Source: Stenotrophomonas indicatrix (GTDB taxonomy: Bacteria; Pseudomonadota; Gammaproteobacteria; Xanthomonadales; Xanthomonadaceae). Taken from it: 64,000 nt of DNA. The position numbers were made by a program, and so were the translations under genes. Below, piece after piece: positions 8,828 to 17,657 of this stretch. The stretch is from the NCBI RefSeq assembly GCF_002750975.1, contig NZ_PEJS01000001.1, positions 806,001 to 870,000 of the forward strand, written 5' to 3'. Position 1 is the first letter of the stretch; the number at the start of each line of letters is the position of its first letter. The notes beneath the pieces are model-generated. The model ran no database searches. It saw only the letters and a program-made list of their open reading frames with translations, and was not told the origin of the DNA.

Positions 8828-9067
8828 ATGGGAAGCATCGTCATCCGCCTCGATGTCATGCTGGCGCTGCGCAAGGTGCGCTCGCGCGAGCTGGCGCAGC
8901 ATGTGGGCATCACCGAATCGAACCTGTCGCTGCTCAAGTCCGGGCGCGTGCGCGGCGTGCGCTTCGACACGCTAGCGCGGATCTGCGAGTACCTGCAGTG
9001 TCAGCCCGGAGACCTGCTGGTCTACGACCCGGACGCCGAGGGCGATGCCCCCGGCGATGAAGAATGA
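8828..9067 (+). CDS. Small XRE/YozG-like HTH regulator (copy 1)
   Basis: 79 residues, almost entirely one Cro/C1-type helix-turn-helix domain: LRKVRSRELAQHVGIT, then ESNLSLLKSG as recognition helix. The family ending CQPGDLL is present, followed by a short acidic tail. It is highly similar along its length to the protein at 13819. Co-transcription with the DUF2975 gene is inferred from the 8-bp gap. It probably binds its own promoter region. Confidence 0.88.
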   Translation: MGSIVIRLDVMLALRKVRSRELAQHVGITESNLSLLKSGRVRGVRFDTLARICEYLQCQPGDLLVYDPDAEGDAPGDEE

Positions 9068-9142
9068 GCGCGCGGCGCATGTTCATCGGTGGCGCACGCG
9101 CTGCTGCCTAGACTGGCCATTCGACCGTCCCAGGAGTACGCC

Positions 9143-9586
9143 ATGACCCTGCGTTCCGTTGTGACTGCCACGCTGCTGGCGGGCCTGTTCGCTGGTTGCG
9201 CCAGCAGCACACCGCGGCCCGATCCGGGCGCCGATGCGCCACGTCATCCGTCGATCGCCGCTGATGCCAGCCCGGTGCCTGCCTTCACCGGCGGCGGCGC
9301 CGGCTGGTCCATCGAGATCGCCTCCACCGGCAAGGGCAACCACGATGCCACGCTCACCGTTGCTGGCCGCAGCAGCGCTGGAACGCTGCGCTACCTCGGC
9401 CAGCCGGCCGGTGCGCCCAGTTCGTTGACGGTGCTCAACGGTGAGCTGGGCAAGCAGCCCACCATCGTCGAGATCAAGCGCGAGCCCTGCCGCAACGCCG
9501 AAGGCGTGGATACGTCGGCCAGCGTGCAGGTGACTGTCGAGGGCCAACCACAGCGCCGCGGCTGCGGCTTCCTGGCCGTGTACTGA
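9143..9586 (+). CDS. Putative lipoprotein
   Basis: 147 residues. A signal peptide ends in a lipobox (LAGLFAGC), so the mature chain should start at that cysteine and be lipid-anchored. A Pro/Ala-rich linker follows, then a beta-rich domain with two further cysteines (EPCRNAEG and RRGCGFL) that could form a disulfide. The C-terminal pattern resembles small periplasmic domains whose last strands carry a GCG motif; the family is not identified. AGGAG is well placed before the ATG at 9143. Confidence 0.75.
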   Translation: MTLRSVVTATLLAGLFAGCASSTPRPDPGADAPRHPSIAADASPVPAFTGGGAGWSIEIASTGKGNHDATLTVAGRSSAGTLRYLGQPAGAPSSLTVLNGELGKQPTIVEIKREPCRNAEGVDTSASVQVTVEGQPQRRGCGFLAVY

Positions 9587-9597
9587 CTGGCACACGC

Positions 9598-10098
9598 ATG
9601 ATCCACATCCCAGTGCTGGAGACACCGCGCCTGCGCCTGCGCGCGCAATGCCTTGATGACTTCCCGGTGTATGCCGCGTTCCTGGCCTCGCCCCGTGCGC
9701 GCGGCATGGGCGGGCCGTTCGCCGAGGTCGCCGCGTGGGGGCAGTTCTGCCATGACCTGGCCAGCTGGCATCTGTTCGGCCACGGCGCGTTGATGATCGA
9801 GCGCCGCGACACGGGCGAGTGCATCGGCCAGGTCGGCATCAACCATGGCCCGCTGTTTCCGGAACAGGAACTGGGCTGGTTGCTGTATGCCGGGCAGGAA
9901 GGGCAGGGTTTCGCCAGCGAGGCGGCGGCGGCGCTGCGTGATTGGGCGTTCGTGGTGCGCGGATTGCCGACGCTGGTGAGCTACATGGCAGCGGACAACC
10001 ACGCCTCGCAGGCAGTGGCGGTCCGCCTCGGCGGCGTGTTGGATGCGCAGGCGGTGCGCAGCGATCCGGATGACCTGGTGTTCCGCTATCCGCGCTGA
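9598..10098 (+). CDS. GNAT acetyltransferase, RimJ/RimL-like
   Basis: 166 residues with the opening LETPRLRLRA typical of the RimJ/RimL branch. The acetyl-CoA binding motif A is GQEGQGFASEAAAALRDWAF and is followed by the late segment DNHASQAVAVRLGG. Transfers an acetyl group, probably to an amine of a protein or small molecule; substrate unknown. It follows the lipoprotein gene by 11 bp with no clear ribosome binding site, so translation may depend on the upstream gene. Confidence 0.85.
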   Translation: MIHIPVLETPRLRLRAQCLDDFPVYAAFLASPRARGMGGPFAEVAAWGQFCHDLASWHLFGHGALMIERRDTGECIGQVGINHGPLFPEQELGWLLYAGQEGQGFASEAAAALRDWAFVVRGLPTLVSYMAADNHASQAVAVRLGGVLDAQAVRSDPDDLVFRYPR

Positions 10099-10242
10099 TG
10101 CGTGACGGTCACCGCGGCGCGGGGGCGCTGCACGCGGGAATGCCAACTGCGGCCACTGCGTGAAGAAGGCGCCAGCAGCCATCCACGCATCGGTCACCGC
10201 GTCGAGCAGACGCTGGACACCCATCTGTTGAAGGAACTGCCC

Positions 10243-10674
10243 ATGACCACGCTCACCCTTCCCGAACTGGCCAAGAAAATGGCCGGCATCGATTTCACCA
10301 TGCTGCAGACCCATGCCGGCGGCCAGATCGCTGGCCGCCCGATGAGCAACAACGGCGATGTGGACTACGACGGCGACAGCTGGTTCTTCACCATGGAAAA
10401 CACCGATATGGTGCGCGAGATCAGCGCCGACCCGAACGTGGCGCTGGGCCTGACCGGCAGCAAGTCGCTGCTGGGCAAGCCACCGCTGTTCGTGCACGTG
10501 CAGGGCAGGGCAGCGCTGATCCGCGATCGCGCCACGATGGCCCAGCATTGGGTGAAGGACCTGGAGCGGTGGTTCGAGCAGGGCGTGGATACGCCGGGTC
10601 TGGTGCTGATCCACGTACACGCCAGCCGCATCCATTACTGGGATGGCGAGGACGAAGGCGAGATCGTGGTCTGA
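10243..10674 (+). CDS. Pyridoxamine 5'-phosphate oxidase-like flavoprotein
   Basis: 143 residues of a split-barrel FMN-binding fold, closest to the general stress protein 26 group. Recognisable parts are GRPMSNNGDVDYDGDSWFF (flavin-side strand pair), the middle segment NVALGLTG and the late VHASRIHYWDGE. The ATG at 10243 is preceded by AAGGAAC. Members bind FMN or F420 and respond to stress; the reaction is not known. Confidence 0.85.
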   Translation: MTTLTLPELAKKMAGIDFTMLQTHAGGQIAGRPMSNNGDVDYDGDSWFFTMENTDMVREISADPNVALGLTGSKSLLGKPPLFVHVQGRAALIRDRATMAQHWVKDLERWFEQGVDTPGLVLIHVHASRIHYWDGEDEGEIVV

Positions 10675-10679
10675 TCGCG

Positions 10680-10697
10680 GGGGCCGCACAGGGCCCC
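10680..10697. terminator. Possible bidirectional terminator hairpin
   Basis: GGGGCC-GCACAG-GGCCCC hairpin between two convergent genes (stops at 10674 and 10717). It has no clear U-tract on either side, so termination would be weak or factor-aided. Confidence 0.45.
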
Positions 10698-10716
10698 TGC
10701 ACGTTGCTGCCGCAGC

Positions 10717-12105
10717 TCAGGAATGTGCAGGCGTGCCGGACCACGCGGCCAGTTCCGGTGCCAGCGCATGTTCAACGGCGCGGCGCAGCAGTGCCGGGGC
10801 CACGTAATGGCGATGGGCGCTGTCGATCATGGCCATGTAGAAGCGGCCAAACGCATTGAGCGTCTGCACGCGCGAGCCCAGGCTGATCTGGACCTGGCCG
10901 TCCTCGCAGAACTGCACGCGCACGCTGCTGCGGAAGCGGAGATGGCGGTCGTCTGCGCCGAGCAGCACTTCGGCACACCGGTCTTCCGCATCTACTCGGG
11001 CATCCAGCACCGGGAAACGTCCGCCGAACACGCGGCTGCGATCGGTGGACAGCAGCGACGACACCGGGCAGCCCAGCGGCGAGGTGCGCAGACGCAGTGG
11101 TGCAACCAGACGATTGCGCAGGGCCATCAAGCGGCCGACGCCCGCCGGCGGGTTGCGCAGGAACCCGTCCAGTATGTCGGCCAGCAGGGCGGAGGCCGAT
11201 CGATGGCGGGTCTGCCCGCCGTGCAGGGTCAGCGTGGTCGTGTCGTTGTAGTGACCGTGCGGCAGGGCGCTGGCGAGCATTCCCGCTGAAGGCGACGACG
11301 CGCTGCTGCAGACCGGGTACGCCGGCGTCGCCCGCTCCACGAATCCGCGCAGTGGCTCCAGGCTGAAGCGACGCAGCGGCCCCAGCAACGTGCGCGTCTG
11401 CACGCACAGGCGTGCGCGCAGGCTGGGCGCTGCCGCCTGCAGTGACAGTTGCAGCAACGGCGTGGCGGCGAGTGTGGTTGCGCTGGGCCAGTGCGCTGCC
11501 GGCAGCACATCGGTCAGGCTGGGAATGTCCGCGGCGTTTGCCTGTGCCAGTGCGCGCGCCTGCGCGCTCATTGCCCCGGCCAGTTCATTGCTGTGGCACG
11601 AGAGCGCGAACAGGGCAGGGTGGGCAGGACTGTTCGAGGCGAACTGGTGCCAGGTGCCACCACCAAAGCGCACGGTGAACAGGCAATCGGGCGGGATGCG
11701 GACACGACGCAGCGACCGCAGGAAGTGCGAGGGATCGTCCGCCAGCTGCTGATCGGATGCGCTGGCAAACCGCAGCTCGGCACCGGCACTGCCGGCGATG
11801 GCGGTGAACATGCGCGGCCCGGCATGGCGGTGGAAGGGATGGCCGCCGGCACCCACCACGAAGCTGTACAGCGATGACGGATCGCCGTGCTGCAGGTGCA
11901 TGCCACCCAGCCGTGCCGAGGGCTCGTCCAGCGCATCGATGAAGGCCGGGTGGTGGCGCTGGCGCTGGCTGGCATCGCTTACCAGCGCATCGCCGGCACC
12001 GATGCCGAGCTGCGCGATCAGGGTGACTTCCACCGGGCCACCACCGTCGTGTGCCGGAAGCTGGATACTCGGGAACGAACGGCTGGTGCGGGTCGAACCG
12101 GGCAT
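10717..12105 (-). CDS. Cupin-like / DUF2867 fusion protein
   Basis: 462 residues in two parts. The first about 190 residues contain GGHPFHRHAGPRMFTAI and VRFGGGTWHQF, which look like a cupin barrel with histidine metal ligands. The last about 180 residues match DUF2867: LRNRLVAPLRL, then LGADDRHLRFRSSVRV, then LNAFGRFYMAMIDSAHRHYV. DUF2867 usually occurs alone, so the fusion is unusual. The gene follows the ArsR-type regulator by 11 bp with a strong GAGGAG ribosome site, so the regulator probably controls it. Function unknown. Confidence 0.7.
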   Translation of the reverse strand: MPGSTRTSRSFPSIQLPAHDGGGPVEVTLIAQLGIGAGDALVSDASQRQRHHPAFIDALDEPSARLGGMHLQHGDPSSLYSFVVGAGGHPFHRHAGPRMFTAIAGSAGAELRFASASDQQLADDPSHFLRSLRRVRIPPDCLFTVRFGGGTWHQFASNSPAHPALFALSCHSNELAGAMSAQARALAQANAADIPSLTDVLPAAHWPSATTLAATPLLQLSLQAAAPSLRARLCVQTRTLLGPLRRFSLEPLRGFVERATPAYPVCSSASSPSAGMLASALPHGHYNDTTTLTLHGGQTRHRSASALLADILDGFLRNPPAGVGRLMALRNRLVAPLRLRTSPLGCPVSSLLSTDRSRVFGGRFPVLDARVDAEDRCAEVLLGADDRHLRFRSSVRVQFCEDGQVQISLGSRVQTLNAFGRFYMAMIDSAHRHYVAPALLRRAVEHALAPELAAWSGTPAHS

Positions 12106-12116
12106 CGCAGTGCTCC

Positions 12117-12428
12117 TCAGCGGGCGGGTGTCTTGCGGCGTGCGCGCGCTTCGCGCTTCAGCGGGCCGCCGACCGGACAGACTTCGGCAGCCCAGGAAAA
12201 CAGCGTGTTGGCCAGGCGGTCGGGCACCTGCCGGAAGTACACGAACTGGCCGCGCTTCTCGCGTTCGATCAGGCCAGCGTCTTCCAGGATGCGCAGGTGG
12301 CTGGAGAGTGCCGGCTTGCTGAAATCGAAGCGCTCGGCCAGCTCGCCGGCGCTGAGTTCGCCGGCGCTGAGGTAGGCCAGGATCTGCCGGCGTGCGGTGG
12401 AGGCCAGGGCTTCGAAGATGCGGTCCAT
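12117..12428 (-). CDS. ArsR-family (SdpR-like) repressor
   Basis: 103 residues, winged helix. It opens with the family signature IFEALASTARRQILAYL. The recognition region is FSKPALSSHLRILEDAGLI, and the wing is REKRGQFVYF. No metal-binding cysteine pairs are present, so it belongs to the non-metal SdpR-like branch. A perfect palindrome lies 5 bp before its start codon, which points to autoregulation. First gene of a two-gene operon with the cupin-DUF2867 protein. Confidence 0.88.
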   Translation of the reverse strand: MDRIFEALASTARRQILAYLSAGELSAGELAERFDFSKPALSSHLRILEDAGLIEREKRGQFVYFRQVPDRLANTLFSWAAEVCPVGGPLKREARARRKTPAR

Positions 12429-12433
12429 GGTTG

Positions 12434-12455
12434 CAGTTAACTAATTCGTTAACTG
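12434..12455. promoter_or_regulatory. Palindromic operator for the SdpR-like repressor
   Basis: CAGTTAAC-TAATTC-GTTAACTG: perfect 8-bp arms, 6-bp AT-rich centre. It starts 5 bp before the repressor ATG on the opposite strand. Symmetry, length and position fit an ArsR-type dimer site. Binding is inferred. Confidence 0.65.
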
Positions 12456-12557
12456 ATGTTCCCCCTGGTGGCAGGTGATGTCAAGCGCGGGGGGCCGTTG
12501 CGTACTGCCTCCCGGCTTTGTCATCCTCCCCGCTGTTTTCCGTTCCGTGGAGTTCCG

Positions 12558-13151
12558 ATGCGCCCTGCGCCCTGGCTGATCGCTGGCCTGCTGCTGCCGA
12601 TCGTGGTGATGGCCCAGCCTGCGCGTGCGCCGAAGGCAACGGCGCAGGATCCCTTCAGCGAACTCTTCGACACTGCCTGCATGCAGCACATCGGCGCGCC
12701 GGCGCGGCTGCAGTCGCTGATGGATGCCAATGGCCTGACGCCGCTGCAGCCGGCCGAGGCCGCTACGCTGCTGCAGGGCCAGCCGGGCATGGCATGGATG
12801 GTGCCGTTGGCCAGTGGCCGCTACGCGGTCAGCTGGGCCGATGATGGCACCTGCACCGTGTATGCCGAGAAGGCCGACCCGGCGGTAGTGCAGAAGGGCT
12901 TCGCGCGGCTGATGCAGGCCGCACCGAAGCCGCTGCAGATCCGCTCGCTGCCCTCGCGCGGTCCATTGTCCGGCGACCAGGTGGCGATCCAGTACGGTTG
13001 GGCAACGCCGGGCGAAAGCAAGCTGCGCGTGCGCTTCCGGCTGGTCACCCGGCAGGCCGCCGAGGCCGGGGTGCAGGCGATGGCCTCGGCCACGCCGGGC
13101 GAGGCGATGCGCGAACAGGCCGCGCCGCCTGCACCGGCACCCGCCCGGTAG
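12558..13151 (+). CDS. Exported protein, possibly NMCC_0638-like
   Basis: 197 residues with a signal peptide (cleavage near MAQPARA). The mature part begins with SELFDTACMQH and has a cysteine again in DDGTCTVYAEKA, so a disulfide is possible. This resembles the small periplasmic NMCC_0638 family, but I am unsure. The tail is Ala/Pro-rich. The start at 12558 is preceded by GTGGAG. It stands alone between the SdpR-like operon and the second DUF2975 module. Confidence 0.65.
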   Translation: MRPAPWLIAGLLLPIVVMAQPARAPKATAQDPFSELFDTACMQHIGAPARLQSLMDANGLTPLQPAEAATLLQGQPGMAWMVPLASGRYAVSWADDGTCTVYAEKADPAVVQKGFARLMQAAPKPLQIRSLPSRGPLSGDQVAIQYGWATPGESKLRVRFRLVTRQAAEAGVQAMASATPGEAMREQAAPPAPAPAR

Positions 13152-13203
13152 CGCTGCCGGAGTACACGCGATTCAGCCAACAGCCCGGGGATGTGATATA
13201 TCG

Positions 13204-13215
13204 TTTATCGATAAA
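13204..13215. promoter_or_regulatory. Palindrome upstream of second DUF2975-XRE module
   Basis: TTTATCGATAAA, a perfect 12-bp palindrome within the AT-rich ATATATCGTTTATCGATAAA region, about 40 bp before the DUF2975 start. It differs from the palindrome of the first module. Probably an operator or part of the promoter. Confidence 0.45.
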
Positions 13216-13256
13216 TCCACCCCGGGGCGGCAGGGCCGCTCCACATCGGAGGCTGC

Positions 13257-13805
13257 TTGACCGCTCGTCCCGCCCGCGCCCTTCCTGCGCGCGGCTTGTT
13301 CACCCTGGCCCAGACCGCCGTGCAGGCGGTGCGCGCGATGTGCTGGCTGGGCATCCTGGCCGCGCTGCTGGCGGTGCCGCTGGTGGCCTACGACCGCAGC
13401 TGGCTGCTGGACAGCGTGCACGACGCGCAGGCCGCGGCCATGCACGGTTCGCATCTGTTCCTGCATTTCTGCGTGGGCCTGGCCGCCATCGTCGCGCTGC
13501 TGGTGTTGTGCCTGGTGTTCCTGCGCCACCTGGCGCGGCTGCTGCGTTCTGCGGCCAACGAACGCCCCTTCACCCATGCCAATGCCGTACGCCTGCAACG
13601 CATGGCCTGGCTGATGCTGGCGATGGAGGTGCTGTCCATCGTGATCGGTCTGTATGCCAGCTGGATGGGGCCGGACTTTGCGTGGATGGAAGTTGGCGGT
13701 GGCATGTCGATCACCGGCTTGGTGGCCGTGCTGATGCTGTTCGTGCTGGCGCGGGTGTTCACCGTTGGCGCAGCGATGCGCGACGATCTGGACGGTGTGA
13801 TTTGA
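13257..13805 (+). CDS. DUF2975 membrane protein (copy 2)
   Basis: 182 residues, about four membrane segments, same arrangement as the protein at 8302. The start is a TTG preceded by a strong GGAGG four bases away; the next ATG lies inside the first hydrophobic helix, so TTG is preferred. Its gene runs straight into a small XRE regulator gene (13-bp gap). The end, RVFTVGAAMRDDLDGVI, is characteristic of the family. Confidence 0.8.
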   Translation: MTARPARALPARGLFTLAQTAVQAVRAMCWLGILAALLAVPLVAYDRSWLLDSVHDAQAAAMHGSHLFLHFCVGLAAIVALLVLCLVFLRHLARLLRSAANERPFTHANAVRLQRMAWLMLAMEVLSIVIGLYASWMGPDFAWMEVGGGMSITGLVAVLMLFVLARVFTVGAAMRDDLDGVI

Positions 13806-13818
13806 TGAGCATGATCTG

Positions 13819-14043
13819 ATGGCGATCGTCATCACCCTCGACCGCATGCTGCAGCAGCGCGGCATGACCTTGTCCGAGCTGGCCGGGCGCATCGACATCA
13901 CCCTGGCCAACCTGTCGATCCTGAAGACCGGCAAGGCACGCGCAATCCGCTTTTCCACCCTCGATGCGATCTGCCGCGAACTGCAATGCAGCCCTGGCGA
14001 CCTGCTCGGGCATGACCCTGCGCAGGCGCAGGATGCGGATTGA
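13819..14043 (+). CDS. Small XRE/YozG-like HTH regulator (copy 2)
   Basis: 74 residues, one helix-turn-helix domain with LSELAGRIDITLANLSILKTG and the family ending CSPGDLLGHDP. It is paralogous to the protein at 8828; the recognition helices differ (ANLSILKTGKARAIR against SNLSLLKSGRVRGVR). This fits the different palindromes found upstream of the two modules. Confidence 0.88.
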   Translation: MAIVITLDRMLQQRGMTLSELAGRIDITLANLSILKTGKARAIRFSTLDAICRELQCSPGDLLGHDPAQAQDAD

Positions 14044-14105
14044 GCCTGGCTGCGCCGCACGCCTGCACCGCACCACTTTTCCCTTACTGACGAAACGGAC
14101 CTGAA

Positions 14106-15644
14106 ATGGAATGGTTGGCTGATCCCTCGATATGGATGGGCCTTGCAACCCTGGTCGTGCTGGAGATCGTTCTCGGCATCGACAACCTGGTGTTCATCGC
14201 GATCCTGGCCGACAAGCTGCCGCCGCACCAGCGCGACCGCGCGCGTGTGATCGGCCTGGCATTGGCGCTGCTGATGCGGCTGGTGCTGCTGGCTGCGTTG
14301 GCCTGGATCATGAAACTGACCGAACCACTGGTCACGCTGCTGGAGCACAGCTTCTCCGGCCGCGATCTGATCCTGCTCGGCGGCGGCCTGTTCCTGCTGT
14401 TCAAGGGCACCATGGAGCTGCACGAGCGGCTTGAAGGCCGCGAGCATCACGAGGACGGCAAGAAGGTCTATGCCAGCTTTGCGATGGTGGTGGCGCAGAT
14501 CGTGGTGCTTGATGCGGTGTTCTCGCTGGATTCGGTGATCACCGCGGTCGGCATGGTCGACAACCTCGGCGTGATGTATGCGGCGGTGACCATCGCGATG
14601 GCGCTGATGCTGCTGGCCAGCAAGCCGCTGACCCGCTTCGTCAACAAGCACCCGACCGTGGTGGTGCTGTGCCTGGGCTTCCTACTGATGATCGGTTTCA
14701 GCCTGGTGGCCGAGGGCCTGGGCTACAGGATTCCGAAGGGGTACCTGTACGCGGCCATCGCGTTCTCGATTCTGGTGGAAGCGTTCAACCAGTGGATACG
14801 TTTCAACCGCGAGCGCAACGAGCAGCGCCAGCCGTTCCGCCAGCGTACTGCCGATGCCGTGCTGCGGCTGCTGGGTGCGCGCCAGGCCAATGGCCACGAT
14901 GAAGATGAAACCGATGAGCGCGGCAGCACCGAAGAACGCCTGCAGCCCGCCGAGCACGAGATGATCCGCAGTGTGCTGGGCCTGGCCGACCGTCCGGTAT
15001 CGAGCGTGATGACGGTGCGTGCCGACGTGCAGTGGATCGACATGGCGCGTGGTCACGACGATGTGGTCGCGCGCCTGGTGGCGTCGCCGCATACGCGGAT
15101 GCTGGTGGGCGAGGGCGACCTGGACAGCCTGCGTGGCGTGGTGCAGAGCCGTGACCTGCTGGCCGACCTGCTGCAGGGCAAGCCACTGCAACTGGAAGGC
15201 AACCTGCGCGAGCCGCAGTACGTGCTGTCCAGCGCCAGTGCGTTGCAGGCCCTGGAGCTGATCCGCCAGCACCCGGTGCCGTTGGCGGTGGCGGTGGACG
15301 AGTACGGCAGCGTGGAAGGCCTGGTAACGGCCAACGACCTGCTGGCGGCGATCGCCGGTGATCTGGCCGATACCCAGGACGAGCGCTATGGCGTGGTTGC
15401 ACAGGGCGAGGACTGCTGGGACGCCGACGGCGCGCTGACCCTGGACGACCTGCAGCGGCTGGCCGGCGTGTCGCTGCCGCGCAGCGCGGACTACATGACC
15501 ATTTCCGGGCTGGTGCTGGAGCAACTGGGACGCCTGCCCGACATCGGCGACACGCTGGAGGTGGCCGGGATCCGCATCACCGTGCTGGCGATGGAGAAGC
15601 GGCGCATCACGCGGTTGCGGGTGGAACGCCTGCCAGAAGCGTGA
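14106..15644 (+). CDS. TerC-family membrane protein with CBS and CorC_HlyC domains
   Basis: 512 residues, YegH/YoaE type. The N-terminal half has about seven membrane helices with the two TerC acidic motifs ([10 protein letters not shown] and [10 protein letters not shown]), candidates for metal-ion binding. A hydrophilic linker (250-280) is followed by a CBS pair ([12 protein letters not shown] and [17 protein letters not shown]) and a C-terminal CorC_HlyC domain. Recent work links TerC proteins to manganese efflux and metallation of exported enzymes; the role of this multidomain branch is uncertain. The short leader has no other gene. Confidence 0.9.
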   Translation: MEWLADPSIWMGLATLVVLEIVLGIDNLVFIAILADKLPPHQRDRARVIGLALALLMRLVLLAALAWIMKLTEPLVTLLEHSFSGRDLILLGGGLFLLFKGTMELHERLEGREHHEDGKKVYASFAMVVAQIVVLDAVFSLDSVITAVGMVDNLGVMYAAVTIAMALMLLASKPLTRFVNKHPTVVVLCLGFLLMIGFSLVAEGLGYRIPKGYLYAAIAFSILVEAFNQWIRFNRERNEQRQPFRQRTADAVLRLLGARQANGHDEDETDERGSTEERLQPAEHEMIRSVLGLADRPVSSVMTVRADVQWIDMARGHDDVVARLVASPHTRMLVGEGDLDSLRGVVQSRDLLADLLQGKPLQLEGNLREPQYVLSSASALQALELIRQHPVPLAVAVDEYGSVEGLVTANDLLAAIAGDLADTQDERYGVVAQGEDCWDADGALTLDDLQRLAGVSLPRSADYMTISGLVLEQLGRLPDIGDTLEVAGIRITVLAMEKRRITRLRVERLPEA

Positions 15645-15663
15645 CGATGTCGGGGCTGGGCCC

Positions 15664-16863
15664 ATGCCCGGCTCTATCCATTGCCATCTTCTGCCGTCAC
15701 CATGGCGGGCCTGTTCGCCGTTCTGGATTGTCGTAGTGCTGAGTACGATTGGTTTTCTGATGGGCCTGTATGTGGCCTGGCGCCTGTTCTGGCCGCTGCG
15801 CCTGCCTGTCTGGTCGAAGGTGGTGCTGTCGGTGCTGCTGGTGGGCATTGCCGTGCAGCTGCGCATCGTCGCCAGCTTCTGGGGCACGATGGCCTCCCCG
15901 GAAATTCCGAAGATGGCCATTGCCACGCTGGCCACCGGTTCCACCGCCGTGCTGCTCCTGGCCCTGGCGTTGCTGGTGCTGGACGCCGGCCTGTTGGCCG
16001 CGCGCCTGCTGCGCGCCCCGCGCGCCCTTTGCGTACTGCGCAGCAAGGCGCTGCGCCCGACTGCCGCGGTGCTGGCGCTGCTGCTCAGTGCCTTCGGTGT
16101 CAGCCAGGGCATGGCCGTACCCAAGCCACGGCAGATCGAGGTGGCCATCAGCGGCCTGCCGCAGGCCTTCGATGGCTACCGTGTGCTGCAGCTCACCGAC
16201 ATCCATGCCAGTCGCCTGCTGACCGGCGACTGGGTGCGCCAGATCGTGGCTGCAAGCAACGCACTGCAACCGGATCTGGTGGTGATCACCGGCGACCTGA
16301 TCGACGGCAGCGTGCAGGCGCGCCGCAACGATTACACCCCACTGGCGGACCTGCGTGCGCCGGACGGGGTGATCGCCATTACCGGCAACCACGAGTACTA
16401 CGCGCAGTACAGCGAATGGATGCAGGCGTTCCGCGCGCTGCACATGCAGGTGCTGGAAAACAGCCACACCCAGGTGCGCCGTGGTGAGGCAGCACTGACC
16501 ATCGCCGGTGTCACCGACCCGGTCGCCGCACGCTATGGCCTGCCGCTGCCCGACCTGGAGGCCGCCCTGGCCGGTGCCGACCCCAGCGCACCGGTGATCC
16601 TGCTCGACCATCGGCCACGCAATGCACGCGAGGCCGCTGCACGCGGGGTGAAGCTGCAGCTGTCCGGGCACACCCATGGCGGACAGATCATCGGCATGGA
16701 CCAGCTGGTGAAGCGCGCCAACGGCGGCTTCGTCTCCGGTCGCTACGCGGTGGATGGCATGACGCTGTACGTGAGCAACGGTGCCGGCCTGTGGGCCGGG
16801 TTCCCGGCCCGCATCGGCGTACCGTCGGAGATTACGATGATCACCCTGCGCCGGGCGCCGTGA
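15664..16863 (+). CDS. Membrane-anchored metallophosphoesterase, YkuE/YaeI-like
   Basis: 399 residues. Four hydrophobic segments in the first about 150 residues are followed by a calcineurin-type phosphoesterase domain with all metal-ligand blocks: LTDIHAS, GDLIDG, GNHEYY, and GHTHGGQ. Homologues hydrolyse lipid A-related UDP-sugars or phospholipid intermediates. The exact start is uncertain: the ATG at 15664 gives a 20-residue leader before the first helix. It lies 19 bp after the TerC-type gene and may share its transcript. Confidence 0.85.
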   Translation: MPGSIHCHLLPSPWRACSPFWIVVVLSTIGFLMGLYVAWRLFWPLRLPVWSKVVLSVLLVGIAVQLRIVASFWGTMASPEIPKMAIATLATGSTAVLLLALALLVLDAGLLAARLLRAPRALCVLRSKALRPTAAVLALLLSAFGVSQGMAVPKPRQIEVAISGLPQAFDGYRVLQLTDIHASRLLTGDWVRQIVAASNALQPDLVVITGDLIDGSVQARRNDYTPLADLRAPDGVIAITGNHEYYAQYSEWMQAFRALHMQVLENSHTQVRRGEAALTIAGVTDPVAARYGLPLPDLEAALAGADPSAPVILLDHRPRNAREAAARGVKLQLSGHTHGGQIIGMDQLVKRANGGFVSGRYAVDGMTLYVSNGAGLWAGFPARIGVPSEITMITLRRAP

Positions 16864-16899
16864 TGCGGTGGGGTGTGGGATGGGGGATCGTGCGACGGC

Positions 16900-17634
16900 T
16901 CAGAGGATGAAGCCTCCATCGATGGTCAGGCTGCTGCCTGTCATGTAGCCCGCTTCCGGCCCCGCTACCCAACTGGCCAATGACGCGATCTCGGCAGGCT
17001 GGGCAATGCGGCCCAGGGGTACCCGCGCAGCAAGCTTTTCATCCAGCCCGGCGGTGATGTCGGTCGCAGTCGGGCCGGGTTGCAGGTTGTTGATGGTGAT
17101 GCCGCTGGGGGCCAGCTCCAGCGCCAGCTCGCGCACCAGAGCGGCCACCGCCGCCTTGCTCATCGCATACAGGCTGCTGCCGGGCGAACCACTGCGCACG
17201 GCAGTGTTGCTGCCGATGGTGATGATGCGGCCACCGCCGGACAGATGCGGCAGGGCCGCCTGGATGGCCAGCACCACGCCACGTATGTTCACCGCCAGCA
17301 GCTGGTCCAGCGTAGGCAGATCCACGCTGCCGATCGGTGTGTGTCGGTACAGGCCGGCATTGACCACCAGCACATCCAACCCACCGAAGGCCTGCGCAGC
17401 GGCGGCTACGGCCTGGCGCAACGCATCGGCATCGCTGCTGTCAGCCTGGAAGGCGAGCGCGCGGCCACCGTGCGCGCGGATGGCATCAAGCGATGCCTGC
17501 GCCCCATCGGGGCGCGAGACGTGGGTGATGGCGACGTCATGGCCATCAACGGCCAAGCGTTGCGCAATGGCCGCACCGATGCCGCGTGAGCCGCCGATGA
17601 CCAGTGCACGGCGGCGAGAGGAAGAGACTGTCAT
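16900..17634 (-). CDS. Short-chain dehydrogenase/reductase
   Basis: 244-residue classical SDR. The nucleotide-binding motif is GGSRGIG. NAG comes at the end of strand 4, and catalytic Ser and YAMSK follow. The C-terminus carries the family pattern GYMTGSSLTIDGGF. An Arg/Ser-rich N-terminus and HVSRPDG after strand 2 suggest NADP(H). The neighbour 23 bp upstream is a ferric-reductase-like membrane protein, so the two are probably co-transcribed. Substrate unknown. Confidence 0.92.
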   Translation of the reverse strand: MTVSSSRRRALVIGGSRGIGAAIAQRLAVDGHDVAITHVSRPDGAQASLDAIRAHGGRALAFQADSSDADALRQAVAAAAQAFGGLDVLVVNAGLYRHTPIGSVDLPTLDQLLAVNIRGVVLAIQAALPHLSGGGRIITIGSNTAVRSGSPGSSLYAMSKAAVAALVRELALELAPSGITINNLQPGPTATDITAGLDEKLAARVPLGRIAQPAEIASLASWVAGPEAGYMTGSSLTIDGGFIL

Positions 17635-17657
17635 GTTCAAACTCCGGTTTGGGATGA

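Noticed and set aside
8828..14043. XRE regulators as prophage repressors
   Set aside because: No phage genes nearby; both belong to DUF2975 pairs.
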